The notes under the pieces are model-generated. The model searched no databases, was not told the origin of the DNA, and worked only from the letters and a program-made list of their open reading frames with translations. 64,000 nt of DNA, taken from positions 930,001-994,000 of the forward strand of contig JARGXX010000028.1 of the NCBI GenBank assembly GCA_030374765.1, read 5' to 3'. Source of the DNA: Agarophyton chilense (Eukaryota; Rhodophyta; Florideophyceae; Gracilariales; Gracilariaceae). Of this stretch, positions 33,301 through 43,269 are shown piece after piece. Each line of letters opens with the position of its first letter. Positions within the stretch are counted from its first letter, which is position 1. Position numbers and translations under genes: made by a program.

Positions 33301-34802
33301 TGACTCCATGGTCGGTCTTTCGACAGGTTGCCATTGAGGCAAGAGAGAGCGGATGTGTTACATGTCTCATTACAGAAGCTTGACATAGGGAGGTAACTCA
33401 AGAAGCCTTGGTTGATCATTGTAAATTGGTTAGTCATGCCATCAGCATGAAACTGCAAAGCATTGCAGGTGATATGGAGAATGTTTGATTGCTTCGTTAC
33501 ATTCTTCCCGATGACCCATTGACTAGAGCCATCCAGTACGAGATGGCGAATGAGCACTTTTCGTCCGCTGTCAGATACAGCAGGAATCACAACAGATCCA
33601 AGAATAGAACGAGGAGCACTAGAATGGTCACCGATGCCGTACTGCCAGTGCGTGTGCCCGTTAAGTGACACCGGAATAGGTTCCATCTCAGATCCGACAT
33701 CATGTCCAATGTGAACTGACAACAGACGAAGCTCAACATTGCCAATGGCAGAGTACGGGGCACCATCATCTACGAGTGGCCCAATAGCCTCGTCGTCAAG
33801 AGAGTCACATGATCCATTAGTCTCATTTGTCGAACAGTTGTTGCTTGAAAACACGGCCATATTAAAAGAAACAGTCTTTCCTTTGCCGTTTGCATTGTTA
33901 TTACCGGAGCTTGATGAGCCGGCACCAGATCCAATTGACGAACTAAACTCAGCAGCAGTATCATAACACTTCACTCCAGGTTTCAACGAACCATCAGGGT
34001 TGTGGCTGTCCTTCCAGTGTCCAAATTTATTACAGGTGTGACAAGGATGACGTTTCAGTGCAGCATTTGAAGGACGACGAAAACCACTACTACGGCCACG
34101 TCTGGAGTGAGTCGTAGTACTTGCAGCACTGGCAGATAGTGCCGCACTAGAAGTGGTAGTCGAGGCCTTCTCACACTGTTTCACGACAGAAGCAAGTTGC
34201 TTGTACGTCACCGCTATTAGGTAATCATCATTGGAAGATTGGTCCGAGAACACAGTTCCATGAAGAGCAGCAGCTGCCAATGCAAAGATTCGTTCAGAGT
34301 GTTCGATGCTTGCGTTGCTCAAAAGCATTAAGGCAGTTATGCATTGGGGAAGTCTGGTAGTACTTGACAAAGAGTTGAATTTCGTAACTGCGGCAAAAAA
34401 ACGGGTTTCGAAGGTCTTCAACGACTCATTCTGTGAGCGACGGGTATTCAATAGAGAGTTAAATCCATCAAATGCTTCACTAATAACTGATAAAAAGTCA
34501 CGTTGATAAACTGCATCAACGATCAATTTGACACCATCTTCACTCTTCAGCTGCTCGTTCGTCAGTTCATCAATAAGGTCTGCAGCTTGACCATAAAGTT
34601 GTGACTTGAGCACAATAGCTTGAATTTGAGGGGGAAGCTTGTTTGAGCTGGTGTCTGGGAGAGAATCATGGTATTCTTTCCAAACATTGACGGCGGTCTT
34701 AAACCTTTCTTGGTTTCCTTTGCCGTCTGTCCACGGTGGACTTTTCGAGTCCCAAGCAAACCGTGGGCGGGATGGTAGCGAATTAGTAGGGACTGGACCC
34801 AT
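30309..34802 (-). pseudogene. gag-pol: Copia gag-pol polyprotein with four in-frame stops
   Basis: One continuous frame from ATG 34802 (MGPVPTNSLPSRPRF). Gag includes WTDGKGNQERFK and the zinc knuckle CHTCNKFGHWKDSH (about 34045). The protease motif is VDDGAPYSAIG (about 33760), with Asp-Asp-Gly where D(S/T)G is usual. The integrase has an HHCC region ending CVSC (about 33175) and a VCVDHFYLES core. A Tudor-like module lies at about 32130-32000 (GDRVMVYWPDDNVHYSGTV; YDDGDKERL). The RT has VKAAFLQTG, GLVNANAKWQ and KIVDDI as the YxDD equivalent. RNase H has VFADAS, HLCVDSKDL and ALTKKDSP. Stops are at 32751-32753 (TAA), 31833-31835 (TAA), 31110-31112 (TAA) and 31047-31049 (TAG), with no frameshift. 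RT type resembles the GalEa-like copia group known from red algae and animals (family-level inference). Confidence 0.88.
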
Positions 34803-34805
34803 AAC
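34785..34805 (-). promoter_or_regulatory. Candidate primer-binding site overlapping the gag start codon
   Basis: Only three bases (GTT) separate the LTR end from the gag ATG. The run TGGGTCCAG overlaps the start codon and begins with the TGG expected opposite a tRNA CCA end. The older relative at 35391 has TGGGCCCAG in the same place. No other candidate site exists between LTR and gag. Confidence 0.45.
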
Positions 34806-35091
34806 TAACAATGGTTAGTGTGACACACAGGAGAAACTTCAAAGAACTGAGGCTGAACACAGAAAGTCAATGTAACTCAGGCGCAAGTCCTTACTTCAAT
34901 TTACAAGCAGCTACCTACAGAGTAGACTTATATAGTCCTCAAAGCTGAGGTTAGACAAAAGTACATACATTACAAACAACATATAAAATACAAACTGCAT
35001 GGCAACCATTCACGTGATATGAATCTGGCAAAGTCACAACCATTCAAATCTTATGACTCAGAATATCCGTGTTGGTCAAACATCATCAATA
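34806..35091 (-). repeat. 5' LTR of the complete copia (286 bp)
   Basis: Partner of 30009-30294. In element orientation it starts TATTGATGATG and ends CCATTGTTA, followed at once by GTTATGGG, the gag start. Confidence 0.93.
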
Positions 35092-35096
35092 CATGT

Positions 35097-35391
35097 ACAA
35101 CGCGTTTACGATGGCGTTTGCGCCATCAGCTGATTGAATATTGTGGGAGGGTATGCGTTTGCAGACGCCTCGTGCGCGACCGTAGAGCTAAGATTGCAGA
35201 ACGATACCCATGACTTCGGGCTTGATCTTGTAAGGGTTGCTGTCTGCGAGAAGTTCGTGGTACGTCTTTCACTGAGCCACGCCGGAAGCATACAGTTCTT
35301 GATTTTTCTTCCCATCTGTCCAGGGAACAGTACGAGAATTCAAGGAAAAGCGCGGGCGCAACAGCAGTTTACTAGAGCCTTCTGGGCCCAT
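35097..35391 (-). pseudogene. Older copia gag, 5' half (right of the inserted element)
   Basis: It starts at ATG 35391 with MGPEGSSKLLLRPRF and WTDGKKNQELY, parallel to MGPVPTN...RPRF and WTDGKGNQERF in the complete element. After a stop it continues YHELLADSNPYK, IVLQS and IVNALYM up to the CATGT site. The bases just upstream on minus (TTATTGTTA) match the end of the complete element's LTR, so an old 5' LTR probably covers 35391 to about 35620. Confidence 0.8.
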
Positions 35392-35624
35392 AACAATAAA
35401 AGGAGTAGAACAAGCAACATTCAGCGGTGCTACAAACAATACGTTTACTACGCGGCGGTAGTTCTCGGCTGAGGCTCCCTTCTTTTCGCTGCGGTGCTCG
35501 CAGACCATACGACTTCAGTAGACTGTAGACCGCCTATAACCAGGCATACCTAACTATGTCAGTATCTGTGAAACACTACAGTACAGATCTATCCGGCGTG
35601 TAGGCTATTCGGGTTGCATTCGAT

Positions 35625-35694
35625 CATTATCGATACAGTATATTTTACCATTAAAGATGCATTATCGATACAGTATATTATACCATAAAAGATG
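35625..35694. repeat. 35-bp direct tandem duplication
   Basis: Two adjacent 35-base units begin CATTATCGATACAGTATATT and end AAAGATG, differing at about two positions. They lie at the outer edge of the presumed old LTR. Confidence 0.85.
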
Positions 35695-35729
35695 CGCATC
35701 GGTTTTCGCAACCTTCCACACAGGACCTT

Positions 35730-36390
35730 ACACATCAGAACCCTTGGAAAACATGAAACTCTTGAACATTCGACTGGGAGATGGCACAATTGTGTCGGCG
35801 AACAGAAAGGGAAATACCTGAGTGGATATATTTCTAGATGGCAAAAAGAATACGCTTTCAGTCCAAGACGTCCTCTATGTCCCAGATATTGCAGGTAATA
35901 TTTTATCTATTAGACATATCGAAGATCATGGACACAAAACACATTTTAAACACGAAAGACGCAGAATATTTTTACAGATATCAAACGAAACTATGCCAGA
36001 AGTTAAAAAAGAAAACTCGACATATTGCTTTAGATGCTGGAAAAATGAAGATATGCTTTATATCGCATATTGTGCGACACTGTCTCACCAAGAACTATGG
36101 GATGCAAGATTCGGGGATGCCGGGAAAATTTTATTGACACAAATGGCGTCAAAGAAAACCGCTCTGGGAGTCCAAGGAAAATTAGAACAAAAAGACATAA
36201 GCACATGCAAGCGATGTGCTCCAGGTAATGTGACTTCAAACCAATTTTCATCAAGTGGGGAATATCATCGACAGAAAACATTTAGCTCATCTATACAGAC
36301 TTGTGCGGTCCAACGAGCACAATTTCAAAAGGAGACAAGTCATATTTCATGACATTCACAGATAACTGTACCAGAATTTCATTCGTATGT
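35730..36390 (+). pseudogene. Copia pol fragment: protease tail, pre-integrase, integrase start
   Basis: The plus frame reads IRLGDGTIVSANRKGN, a TGA, then LSVQDVLYVPDIAGNILSI, the classic copia protease C-terminus. LWDARFGDAG and DISTCKRCAPG follow as the zinc-binding pre-integrase, then DLCGPTSTISKGDKSYF and TDNCTRISFVCFL as the start of the integrase core. Homology stops at about 36385. It lies on the opposite strand from the neighbouring copia elements and belongs to a more ordinary copia lineage. Confidence 0.8.
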
Positions 36391-36480
36391 TTTCTGCGAC
36401 GACGTGCGGCGTCGTGGCGTAGGGATGCGACGACAAGCGGCTTCTTGGCCTGGCGAAGCGACATCGTGCGGCGCCGTGTG
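36386..36480 (+). repeat. Pair of GAC..CGTGCGGCG.CGTG motifs
   Basis: GACGACGTGCGGCGTCGTGG and GACATCGTGCGGCGCCGTGT stand about 60 bases apart in a GC-rich patch at the end of the copia fragment. Each is nearly self-complementary. Role unknown. Confidence 0.6.
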
Positions 36481-36591
36481 CACACTAGCTAATGGTTAAG
36501 GAATATATATAGGGTAGTACGTAAATACCTACCTGTGTTACAGCTTCTAGTTTTACGATCAAGAACGCCATCATTTTATTAGAAGGGGAAA

Positions 36592-37873
36592 AAGTGCATA
36601 CTAGTCATGCTGTCGCGCCTGGTACATTCATGCTAACAACCAGTAAGGTTTCAGTTCACTGCATCAAAGAGTTTACCCTTCGCGCCTCTATCTGTGTCTT
36701 AGAAAAGAGGAACAATGTCGATGTCGCCACCCGAGGACGGCACGGTGTTTCCACCAGCATCGGCCGCAACCAAGTTGTCACCGCTCTGTGACACCACTGT
36801 GAGAGTCATACCGTCCTGGGTTTGAAGGCGGGCAATGCGGATGAACGCAAAGACGGTAGTCGGGATGAAGCTGGTGCCAAAGGCCGTAAGCTCTCCGGAG
36901 ATTTGCAGTTGCTGCTGCTGTACATTTGAGAGCACTTGCTGAGCAATGCTGGACTGCGTGTTGTAGTTCTCGCGCAGCTCAAAGGACCTCTCCATTTCAT
37001 CGCGAGTGACCCGGCGGTTGTTGAGGTTGATCCCGAGCCACCTCAGGAATGGAATCCCGAAGCCGCTCTGATACTCGGAGCGCAGACGGCTGTACTCCTC
37101 CATTTCTGACACGCTGAGCGAGCTGGAGAACTCCTGATCCAGAGTAGCCAGTGTCTCGGCCTCGATGGCGTTCACAGTGAAAGCGAAGGTCAGGGTACCA
37201 CTGGTGCCCCGCTGGACGGTTAGGCCGGCTTGGGAAGTACGAGCGAAACCTGTGTTCGAGCTATTAACTGCAAATACCGCCTCTTCTTGCTGCTGACGGA
37301 CGAGAGGAATGACGAGTGTAGATTCCTGGATGTCGACGACGGGAAGATCAATGACTGCATCAGGGCGCGGAAGAACGGCGGTAGATAAGGCAAGCGTGTA
37401 GAGCGCCATGGAGAAGACAGCAACGATGAGCTTAATGGAGATCATGGTTCGATATGTATTGGATGGAATTGAAGCTTCAGTCTGTCTTTTTCTCCAGCTT
37501 GTGTTCCTTGTGATGTTTTAGTTGGTAGATAAGTTGAACTTCTTCCACATGCAGCTATGGTTTCCACGTTTAAGTACTCTTTCAAATTGTCCTGGCGACA
37601 TATTTTCATGTCATGCGCCTCAATGAACAAATGGTCCTTTTGAGTGTACTTTATTTCGGTTTTCGAACATGTTAGAATGGCTTCCAAGTACAGAACGGGA
37701 CTTTTCTAATATAAGTTCCATTAATACAGGACAAGATTATCAAATGTGGAAGGCGATAGAACGAGATCAATGAATTCGCACATGAGTATTATCCTAGTAG
37801 ATACTTGCTCTTTGTTGTCCTCTTTCTCTCTGACAACTTTACTGTCTCCTTGTTGGTGTCATCTCAATTTCCT
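36592..37873 (-). repeat. Left arm of a long inverted repeat (1282 bp)
   Basis: Its reverse complement is 38884-40165; paired coordinates always sum to 76757, so there is no indel. All stretches I compared are identical. Weaker similarity continues about 15-20 bp beyond the outer end. The arm contains a complete 248-codon gene plus its upstream region. Confidence 0.95.
36699..37445 (-). CDS. Secreted protein of unknown family, left palindrome copy
   Basis: 248 codons from ATG, with a signal peptide (MISIKLIVAVFSMALYTLAL, cleavage probably near residue 22). The mature protein has no cysteine. It shows a Val/Ile-rich segment with QQQEEAVFAVN, a Ser/Thr-rich beta-like stretch (QRGTSGTLTFAFTVNAIEAE), a charged helical middle (SSLSVSEMEEYSRLRSEY; TRDEMERSFELRENY), a QQQQ run and a final beta-rich part ending DIDIVPLF. 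The gene is richer in G+C than its flanks, as expected for real coding DNA. The translation is identical to the copy at 39312-40058, which is divergently oriented. I recognise no family. An open 81-codon frame directly upstream overlaps the ATG and is probably leader rather than a gene. Confidence 0.8.
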   Translation of the reverse strand: MISIKLIVAVFSMALYTLALSTAVLPRPDAVIDLPVVDIQESTLVIPLVRQQQEEAVFAVNSSNTGFARTSQAGLTVQRGTSGTLTFAFTVNAIEAETLATLDQEFSSSLSVSEMEEYSRLRSEYQSGFGIPFLRWLGINLNNRRVTRDEMERSFELRENYNTQSSIAQQVLSNVQQQQLQISGELTAFGTSFIPTTVFAFIRIARLQTQDGMTLTVVSQSGDNLVAADAGGNTVPSSGGDIDIVPLF

Positions 37874-38883
37874 CATCAGAGAAATTTGCGTCAAACAGAT
37901 CTGGCCTGCGCACGGACTCGCACGGTGTAACAATAAAAACCACGTTATGCTAAGCGCTCGGTTGGAGCTTAAAGCTCTAGCTGTAGTGGCATCATTGGCG
38001 CTCGAGCTTGATCTACTATGAAGACGAGCTGATTTTCTCTCCTCGACCGCAGAAGGACGGCCGCTCTTTTGCCAGCGCCACTGCTTTAAATTTCTTAATC
38101 TTTTCCACTGAAGGATATATCAAATAGAAAACGGCAGCCTTTTTTCCACTTTGCTGACGATCGAGTAAGAATTTTATCTCCCACCGGTATTTTTAGGTTA
38201 ATTACAATCTTGCAAGAGATTCGTTTCCAGGTCTCGTGATCATTAAACCGCAGAAAAGAGATTCTACACTGGGGACTTGTCGTTGTATGGCGGTCAATCT
38301 GGTCATTCCCGCTTGCATTCAACAACGGAGCTTATATTCGTTGTGTAAATAATTATTATGGCTACTGTCTGGGAGGAGGGCTGCCACGTCCTGACTCGAG
38401 TCCAGCATTGCTACAGTACGAAGGGCGAACACTGTGACGCAATGTGACACGCGAACACTGGGTGCAAGTATCAGTGCCAATCACCGGGCCATTTTACAGT
38501 GGCGGGGCCGACACAAGCACCCACTTGGGTGTACAAATAAACGAGCGACGGCGGCGGTGCCTCGCCGGAGACCGGAAAAAAACGAACGACCGATCTTCAC
38601 GCTACAAACACAGAACCGAGAGCGGAAGGCCGACGCAACACGTCACTAGTGGTTTTCGAGAGGACCGTTCCATTATCGGGCACACCACGTGTTAATTCTG
38701 AGCATTGTTGTATTCTAATCTGTTGTCCAAGAAAAGAAGTATTCGCTCACACATTTGCGTCGCAGATGACAGTGCCGAGTCGCTGATTCGGGCATACTGA
38801 AGACATTTTGTCAGGTGAACAAGACAGCATGCCACACCTTTTTCTACTCACCCCAGATAATTTAAATACTCATGGAAAATTGA
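37874..38883. other. Unique 1-kb spacer at the centre of the inverted repeat
   Basis: No gene recognised. It separates the two divergent gene copies, so whatever promoter lies within the arms faces outward on both sides. Composition shifts from AT-rich to a GC-rich patch at about 38380-38650. Confidence 0.6.
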
Positions 38884-40165
38884 AGGAAACTGAGATGACA
38901 CCAACAAGGAGACAGTAAAGTTGTCAGAGAGAAAGAGGACAACAAAGAGCAAGTATCTACTAGGATAATACTCATGTGCGAATTCATTGATCTCGTTCTA
39001 TCGCCTTCCACATTTGATAATCTTGTCCTGTATTAATGGAACTTATATTAGAAAAGTCCCGTTCTGTACTTGGAAGCCATTCTAACATGTTCGAAAACCG
39101 AAATAAAGTACACTCAAAAGGACCATTTGTTCATTGAGGCGCATGACATGAAAATATGTCGCCAGGACAATTTGAAAGAGTACTTAAACGTGGAAACCAT
39201 AGCTGCATGTGGAAGAAGTTCAACTTATCTACCAACTAAAACATCACAAGGAACACAAGCTGGAGAAAAAGACAGACTGAAGCTTCAATTCCATCCAATA
39301 CATATCGAACCATGATCTCCATTAAGCTCATCGTTGCTGTCTTCTCCATGGCGCTCTACACGCTTGCCTTATCTACCGCCGTTCTTCCGCGCCCTGATGC
39401 AGTCATTGATCTTCCCGTCGTCGACATCCAGGAATCTACACTCGTCATTCCTCTCGTCCGTCAGCAGCAAGAAGAGGCGGTATTTGCAGTTAATAGCTCG
39501 AACACAGGTTTCGCTCGTACTTCCCAAGCCGGCCTAACCGTCCAGCGGGGCACCAGTGGTACCCTGACCTTCGCTTTCACTGTGAACGCCATCGAGGCCG
39601 AGACACTGGCTACTCTGGATCAGGAGTTCTCCAGCTCGCTCAGCGTGTCAGAAATGGAGGAGTACAGCCGTCTGCGCTCCGAGTATCAGAGCGGCTTCGG
39701 GATTCCATTCCTGAGGTGGCTCGGGATCAACCTCAACAACCGCCGGGTCACTCGCGATGAAATGGAGAGGTCCTTTGAGCTGCGCGAGAACTACAACACG
39801 CAGTCCAGCATTGCTCAGCAAGTGCTCTCAAATGTACAGCAGCAGCAACTGCAAATCTCCGGAGAGCTTACGGCCTTTGGCACCAGCTTCATCCCGACTA
39901 CCGTCTTTGCGTTCATCCGCATTGCCCGCCTTCAAACCCAGGACGGTATGACGCTCACAGTGGTGTCACAGAGCGGTGACAACTTGGTTGCGGCCGATGC
40001 TGGTGGAAACACCGTGCCGTCCTCGGGTGGCGACATCGACATTGTTCCTCTTTTCTAAGACACAGATAGAGGCGCGAAGGGTAAACTCTTTGATGCAGTG
40101 AACTGAAACCTTACTGGTTGTTAGCATGAATGTACCAGGCGCGACAGCATGACTAGTATGCACTT
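38884..40165 (+). repeat. Right arm of a long inverted repeat (1282 bp)
   Basis: Reverse complement of 36592-37873. Outer similarity decays over about 20 bp (TTTCCC-TTCT-AT-AAAA pattern), whereas the inner edge ends more sharply after TTTCCT. Confidence 0.95.
39312..40058 (+). CDS. Secreted protein of unknown family, right palindrome copy
   Basis: Every one of the 248 residues matches the left copy, including the signal peptide and the DIDIVPLF end, and the upstream 240 bases are the same too. The ATG follows a run of unbroken homology, so the start is the same. Transcription runs outward, away from the spacer. Two identical genes in divergent orientation would double the dosage if both promoters work; the promoter must lie inside the arm or the spacer. 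Function unknown beyond secretion. Confidence 0.8.
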   Translation: MISIKLIVAVFSMALYTLALSTAVLPRPDAVIDLPVVDIQESTLVIPLVRQQQEEAVFAVNSSNTGFARTSQAGLTVQRGTSGTLTFAFTVNAIEAETLATLDQEFSSSLSVSEMEEYSRLRSEYQSGFGIPFLRWLGINLNNRRVTRDEMERSFELRENYNTQSSIAQQVLSNVQQQQLQISGELTAFGTSFIPTTVFAFIRIARLQTQDGMTLTVVSQSGDNLVAADAGGNTVPSSGGDIDIVPLF

Positions 40166-40174
40166 ATTTCCCTT

Positions 40175-41690
40175 TCTGATGAAAATATGAGATATGTTTC
40201 TTAAAAAGTACGTAGAGAACCCAATTGCATCAGTGACGTTTGCTTTTGTCCCGGCACAGTTCTCAATCCGTTCGAGTTGTTACCTTCCATTTCGTGAGGC
40301 TGTCGCTGCAGGACAGGGTCAACTACAAACACGATGAATCAGTACAAATCCTCAGGACCAACTTCTGCAATGTGTGCAGATTCTAGACTTACCGTGGGGG
40401 CTTTGTAGTACATTCGCCGTTCCAAGCAGGAGATCGCACTGCAAATGCGCCGTTTACGACGGTGGTCTGGGAGGACCTGCGTTGCAGTCGGAGTGAGATC
40501 CGAAACCAAAAAGCAGCAGTGTACTCGTGCAGTGCTAACCCGACTTGCGAGCGGTAAAGTCGACGATAATTATCACAATACATCTACACTACCCGTACTG
40601 TTTTCGTTATTCAATCTCCCCGCAGGCCGTTCTTGACTTAGCAAACAGCTCTATCCACGGCCGCTATTGCGAGTATTTCTCCGGCTGTAGAACAGTCCTC
40701 TACAGGACCGGACGCCAGCTTCAGAGCTACACACCGTCGTCTGCATTCTGAAAGGCACTACAGCAGGCCGTCGGTCATCTTTGTAGTCAGGTGTAAACAC
40801 AATGGAAATACTTGCCTTGTCTGAGAAAGTCAGGAAAGGTAGGTCAATTCGTCTTTAGAGATCAAGAGCAACACATAATGCTCTTGTGAGCGATCAAGGC
40901 TTACGGGGAGATTTCTATTACACACTTCAGTTAGAATACGAATTTCAAAAGCTTAAAATACGTAGTTTGAATAGTTTGCATAGCTCTGATACACAGCATC
41001 CGAACTTGCTACACGCCCCTCTGCTTCTGTTTCCTCTACCAAAAACTAGGTTCAAATACTACTGCTCTCTGCCTTTTTGCTCAGGCTCTTTTAGCAATGG
41101 GCGTTGATGCCCGGTCATAATTGTACTTAACAATATCGGTTGTACTTCATTCTCTGACATGGTATTCGTAGGTCTAGCGTTCACGATCAGTATTGGGCCT
41201 TTGTGCCTCATTATCATCTTATGAGTCATTAAAGGGTCTCTTGATCAATTCTGTTAGTGCAGATGTGCGCCCTGTTGTTTGAGTGAACCTGGGAGCCGCT
41301 GAGTGTGGGGATGTGCGCATATGCGCGCATATGCATTGTAAAAATGAAAAAGAGAGTGCTGGCTGCTTGTTCCGCTTCGCCCCAAGGTCGGGAGAGCCAG
41401 CGGAGGCAGAAGCTTTACTTTTAGGCGTTTGGGTAGTACGTATTTATGTTCGTTATGCTGGTTGTAAAGATGTTACAACCTATCGAATCGTACTAGAGCC
41501 TTGATGTATAAGTCTCAAAAAATTAACGTCTATAGTTTTTTTGCGTGACCTCTAGGAGCGCTTAGAGAATGTTTATTAGACAAAGGAAGTGTAGCTTATA
41601 CTTCTAAAACACTTAAGTAAACAAAAAAACGTTCAATACTAAACGTTAACGATGATAGTATTACATAGGCTCCACCTTATTCTGCACATG
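40175..41690. other. Intergenic, nothing recognised
   Basis: About 1.5 kb with only short, unconvincing frames. The segment 40445-40760 has two overlapping plus frames of 60-70 codons with Arg/Ser-rich content but no motif. Confidence 0.4.
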
Positions 41691-41731
41691 TCCTCATCGA
41701 AGATGTAGAAAATAGAAATGCCATAACAGCC

Positions 41732-42081
41732 TCTTTACATTTTCGTAACGCGGTTTTCGGAAGCCAAACTGCGTCGTCTCGCGCTTTATTAACGAAAAAG
41801 ACGAAGTAGTTAACGCGGCGGTTTGTTGTCTTGCCCGCGAGGATGGATACCACGTTCTGTTCCATGGATTCATCGCCATCCAAAAGAGCGTGGAACGGGA
41901 ATTTGTTGTCGTTGTGAAATTGGCGGAGCTTTGCGGTTTGGATAACGTCGTACAAACTGCCTCAAATAATGTTTTTCTAGTGATTACTGCCCGATCCGGA
42001 CAGACCACATCACAATGTGATGTTTGCTACGTTTTGGACGTTCTAGGACTACCTTCGAACACATTTATCGTTCTCAGTTGA
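41732..42081 (+). pseudogene. Fragment of an unidentified protein
   Basis: An open frame of about 116 codons without a convincing start. It reads CCLAREDGYHVLFHGFIAIQ, then EREFVVVVKLAELCGLDNVV, and ends LGLPSNTFIVLS. Alternating hydrophobic strands and a helix look like a folded alpha/beta protein rather than chance. A frame at 42718-43098 (ADGLASVVEDFKIFKSGDNN; NMIDYFFNRVSIRGAFFHS) and one at 43270-43498 (VTDLDLLRLICMVYLYKDGG) may be further parts of the same broken or spliced gene. Family not recognised. Confidence 0.35.
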
Positions 42082-42717
42082 ATAGCTCGACCAAGCACCA
42101 AGGCGCAGTCTAACTATTTTTAACGTGGCTGTGGGAGACTGTTGATTGCTGCCCATGCTGGTAGCCTTTCTTACAAGAAGAATTATTATAGCATTACTGA
42201 TTCGGGCTGAAACCTAGCAGTAGAAGGTCGCTATGTTTCAAATCAACTGGGTAGCACAAGGTGTCACTGAAAACATTATGTCAACCCTCACGCAATTTTG
42301 CCAGAACGAGGCGTAACAAATACCCGGTCTCCATGGGAAACACTAGAACCGGAGGAATCTTTGGAAGAACTTCCAAGGGTTTCGTGCCTGCTCAGTTGCC
42401 TTCTCTACAGTGCCGAACCACCGCGATTAAGTGCTGAATACTTCCTGTCCTGATCAACACTTTATGTTTCGTGATATCTTTCACCCTTCTGTGATAGAGA
42501 TTATTGTTGACGAGGACCACGGAAATCAAAACATATCGGCTCGATACATCAACGAACCAGAAAACGGCATGTGCGCAACAGAGCATCGTAGCCGCTTTGA
42601 AAGGAAGTCACTTGTATAAAAAGACGGTTAGCTCTGTTTCTCGTTCCCGTTTGAGTTCCATGCCAACCTCTTTCAAATCTGCTAGAACTTCAAGTTTAGA
42701 CACAACCAGTATTCATC

Positions 42718-43098
42718 GTGATCAAACGTTCTACTAGCTGCAGTATCAGGCAGTCATTGATCTTTTCGCCTTGTATCTCTAGAACCTTGGTGAGTCTCAT
42801 TGCATTACTGCAATGCCCGCAGTACCGCACTGAGGCCCTCACGCATGCTTCCAACGAAGCCGACGGCTTAGCTTCGGTTGTCGAAGACTTCAAGATCTTT
42901 AAGAGCGGCGACAACAATGGCAACGCTCCGGTTCTACTCCCATGTGACCAGCAGTCCATCAATGAAGAAACCGACATTGTTCCCTTCAATATGATCGACT
43001 ATTTCTTCAACAGAGTTAGCATCCGTGGCGCTTTCTTTCATTCTCGTGGAGGTAAATTTACTGTTTCCAAACTGGAGACAATAAAATATATGATCTAG
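42718..43098 (+). CDS. Unidentified ORF, possibly part of a broken or spliced gene
   Basis: About 126 codons from a possible ATG. It has a hydrophobic start (SLIALLQCPQY), a region with ALTHASNEADGLASVVEDF, then FNMIDYFFNRVSIRGAFF. It ends at a TAG in an AT-rich segment. I recognise no domain. Direction and spacing match the fragments at 41732 and 43270, so it may be an exon or a decayed middle part. Confidence 0.3.
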   Translation: MIKRSTSCSIRQSLIFSPCISRTLVSLIALLQCPQYRTEALTHASNEADGLASVVEDFKIFKSGDNNGNAPVLLPCDQQSINEETDIVPFNMIDYFFNRVSIRGAFFHSRGGKFTVSKLETIKYMI

Positions 43099-43269
43099 GT
43101 ACAGAAGACAAGCAAAGATGCTCTGGATTTGCTCAGTTGTTTTTATAGGGACCCCATTTCCAGAAGACGATCGGTTCTCGTCCTTACTAGCAGCTTTCGA
43201 GACCAAACAGTTCCACCGATTTTCCCTGAAAGGTTTGTTTACCCTCGTTCTCTCCAACCGTGTTACAAT

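Larger units (their letters stand above)
30004..35096 (-). mobile_element. Complete copia-type retrotransposon, 5.08 kb, with TSD
   Basis: LTRs of 286 bp lie at 30009-30294 and 34806-35091, with three mismatches by eye. CATGT flanks both ends (30004-30008 and 35092-35096). Joining the two sides at one CATGT makes the interrupted older gag read straight through (NALYM then QDPLAVV), which fixes the boundaries. The LTR ends are TATTGATG...CATTGTTA in element orientation, not TG...CA. A purine run GAAAGAGAGAAAGGAG adjoins the 3' LTR. The order gag-protease-integrase-Tudor-like-RT-RNase H is on minus in a single frame with four stops. Confidence 0.93.

Noticed and set aside
30309-34802. Stop codons as evidence for a changed genetic code
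   Set aside because: Host genes in the window use TAA, TAG and TGA as ordinary terminators, and the stops inside elements use all three; decay is simpler.
37442-37687. 81-codon ORF directly upstream of the palindrome gene, identical in both arms
   Set aside because: Identity is explained by the inverted duplication itself; it overlaps the gene start by a few bases and has no start context or signal of its own. It is more likely leader sequence.
36592-40165. Arms as giant terminal inverted repeats of a DNA transposon
   Set aside because: The spacer holds no transposase, no target-site duplication is visible, and outer similarity fades gradually.
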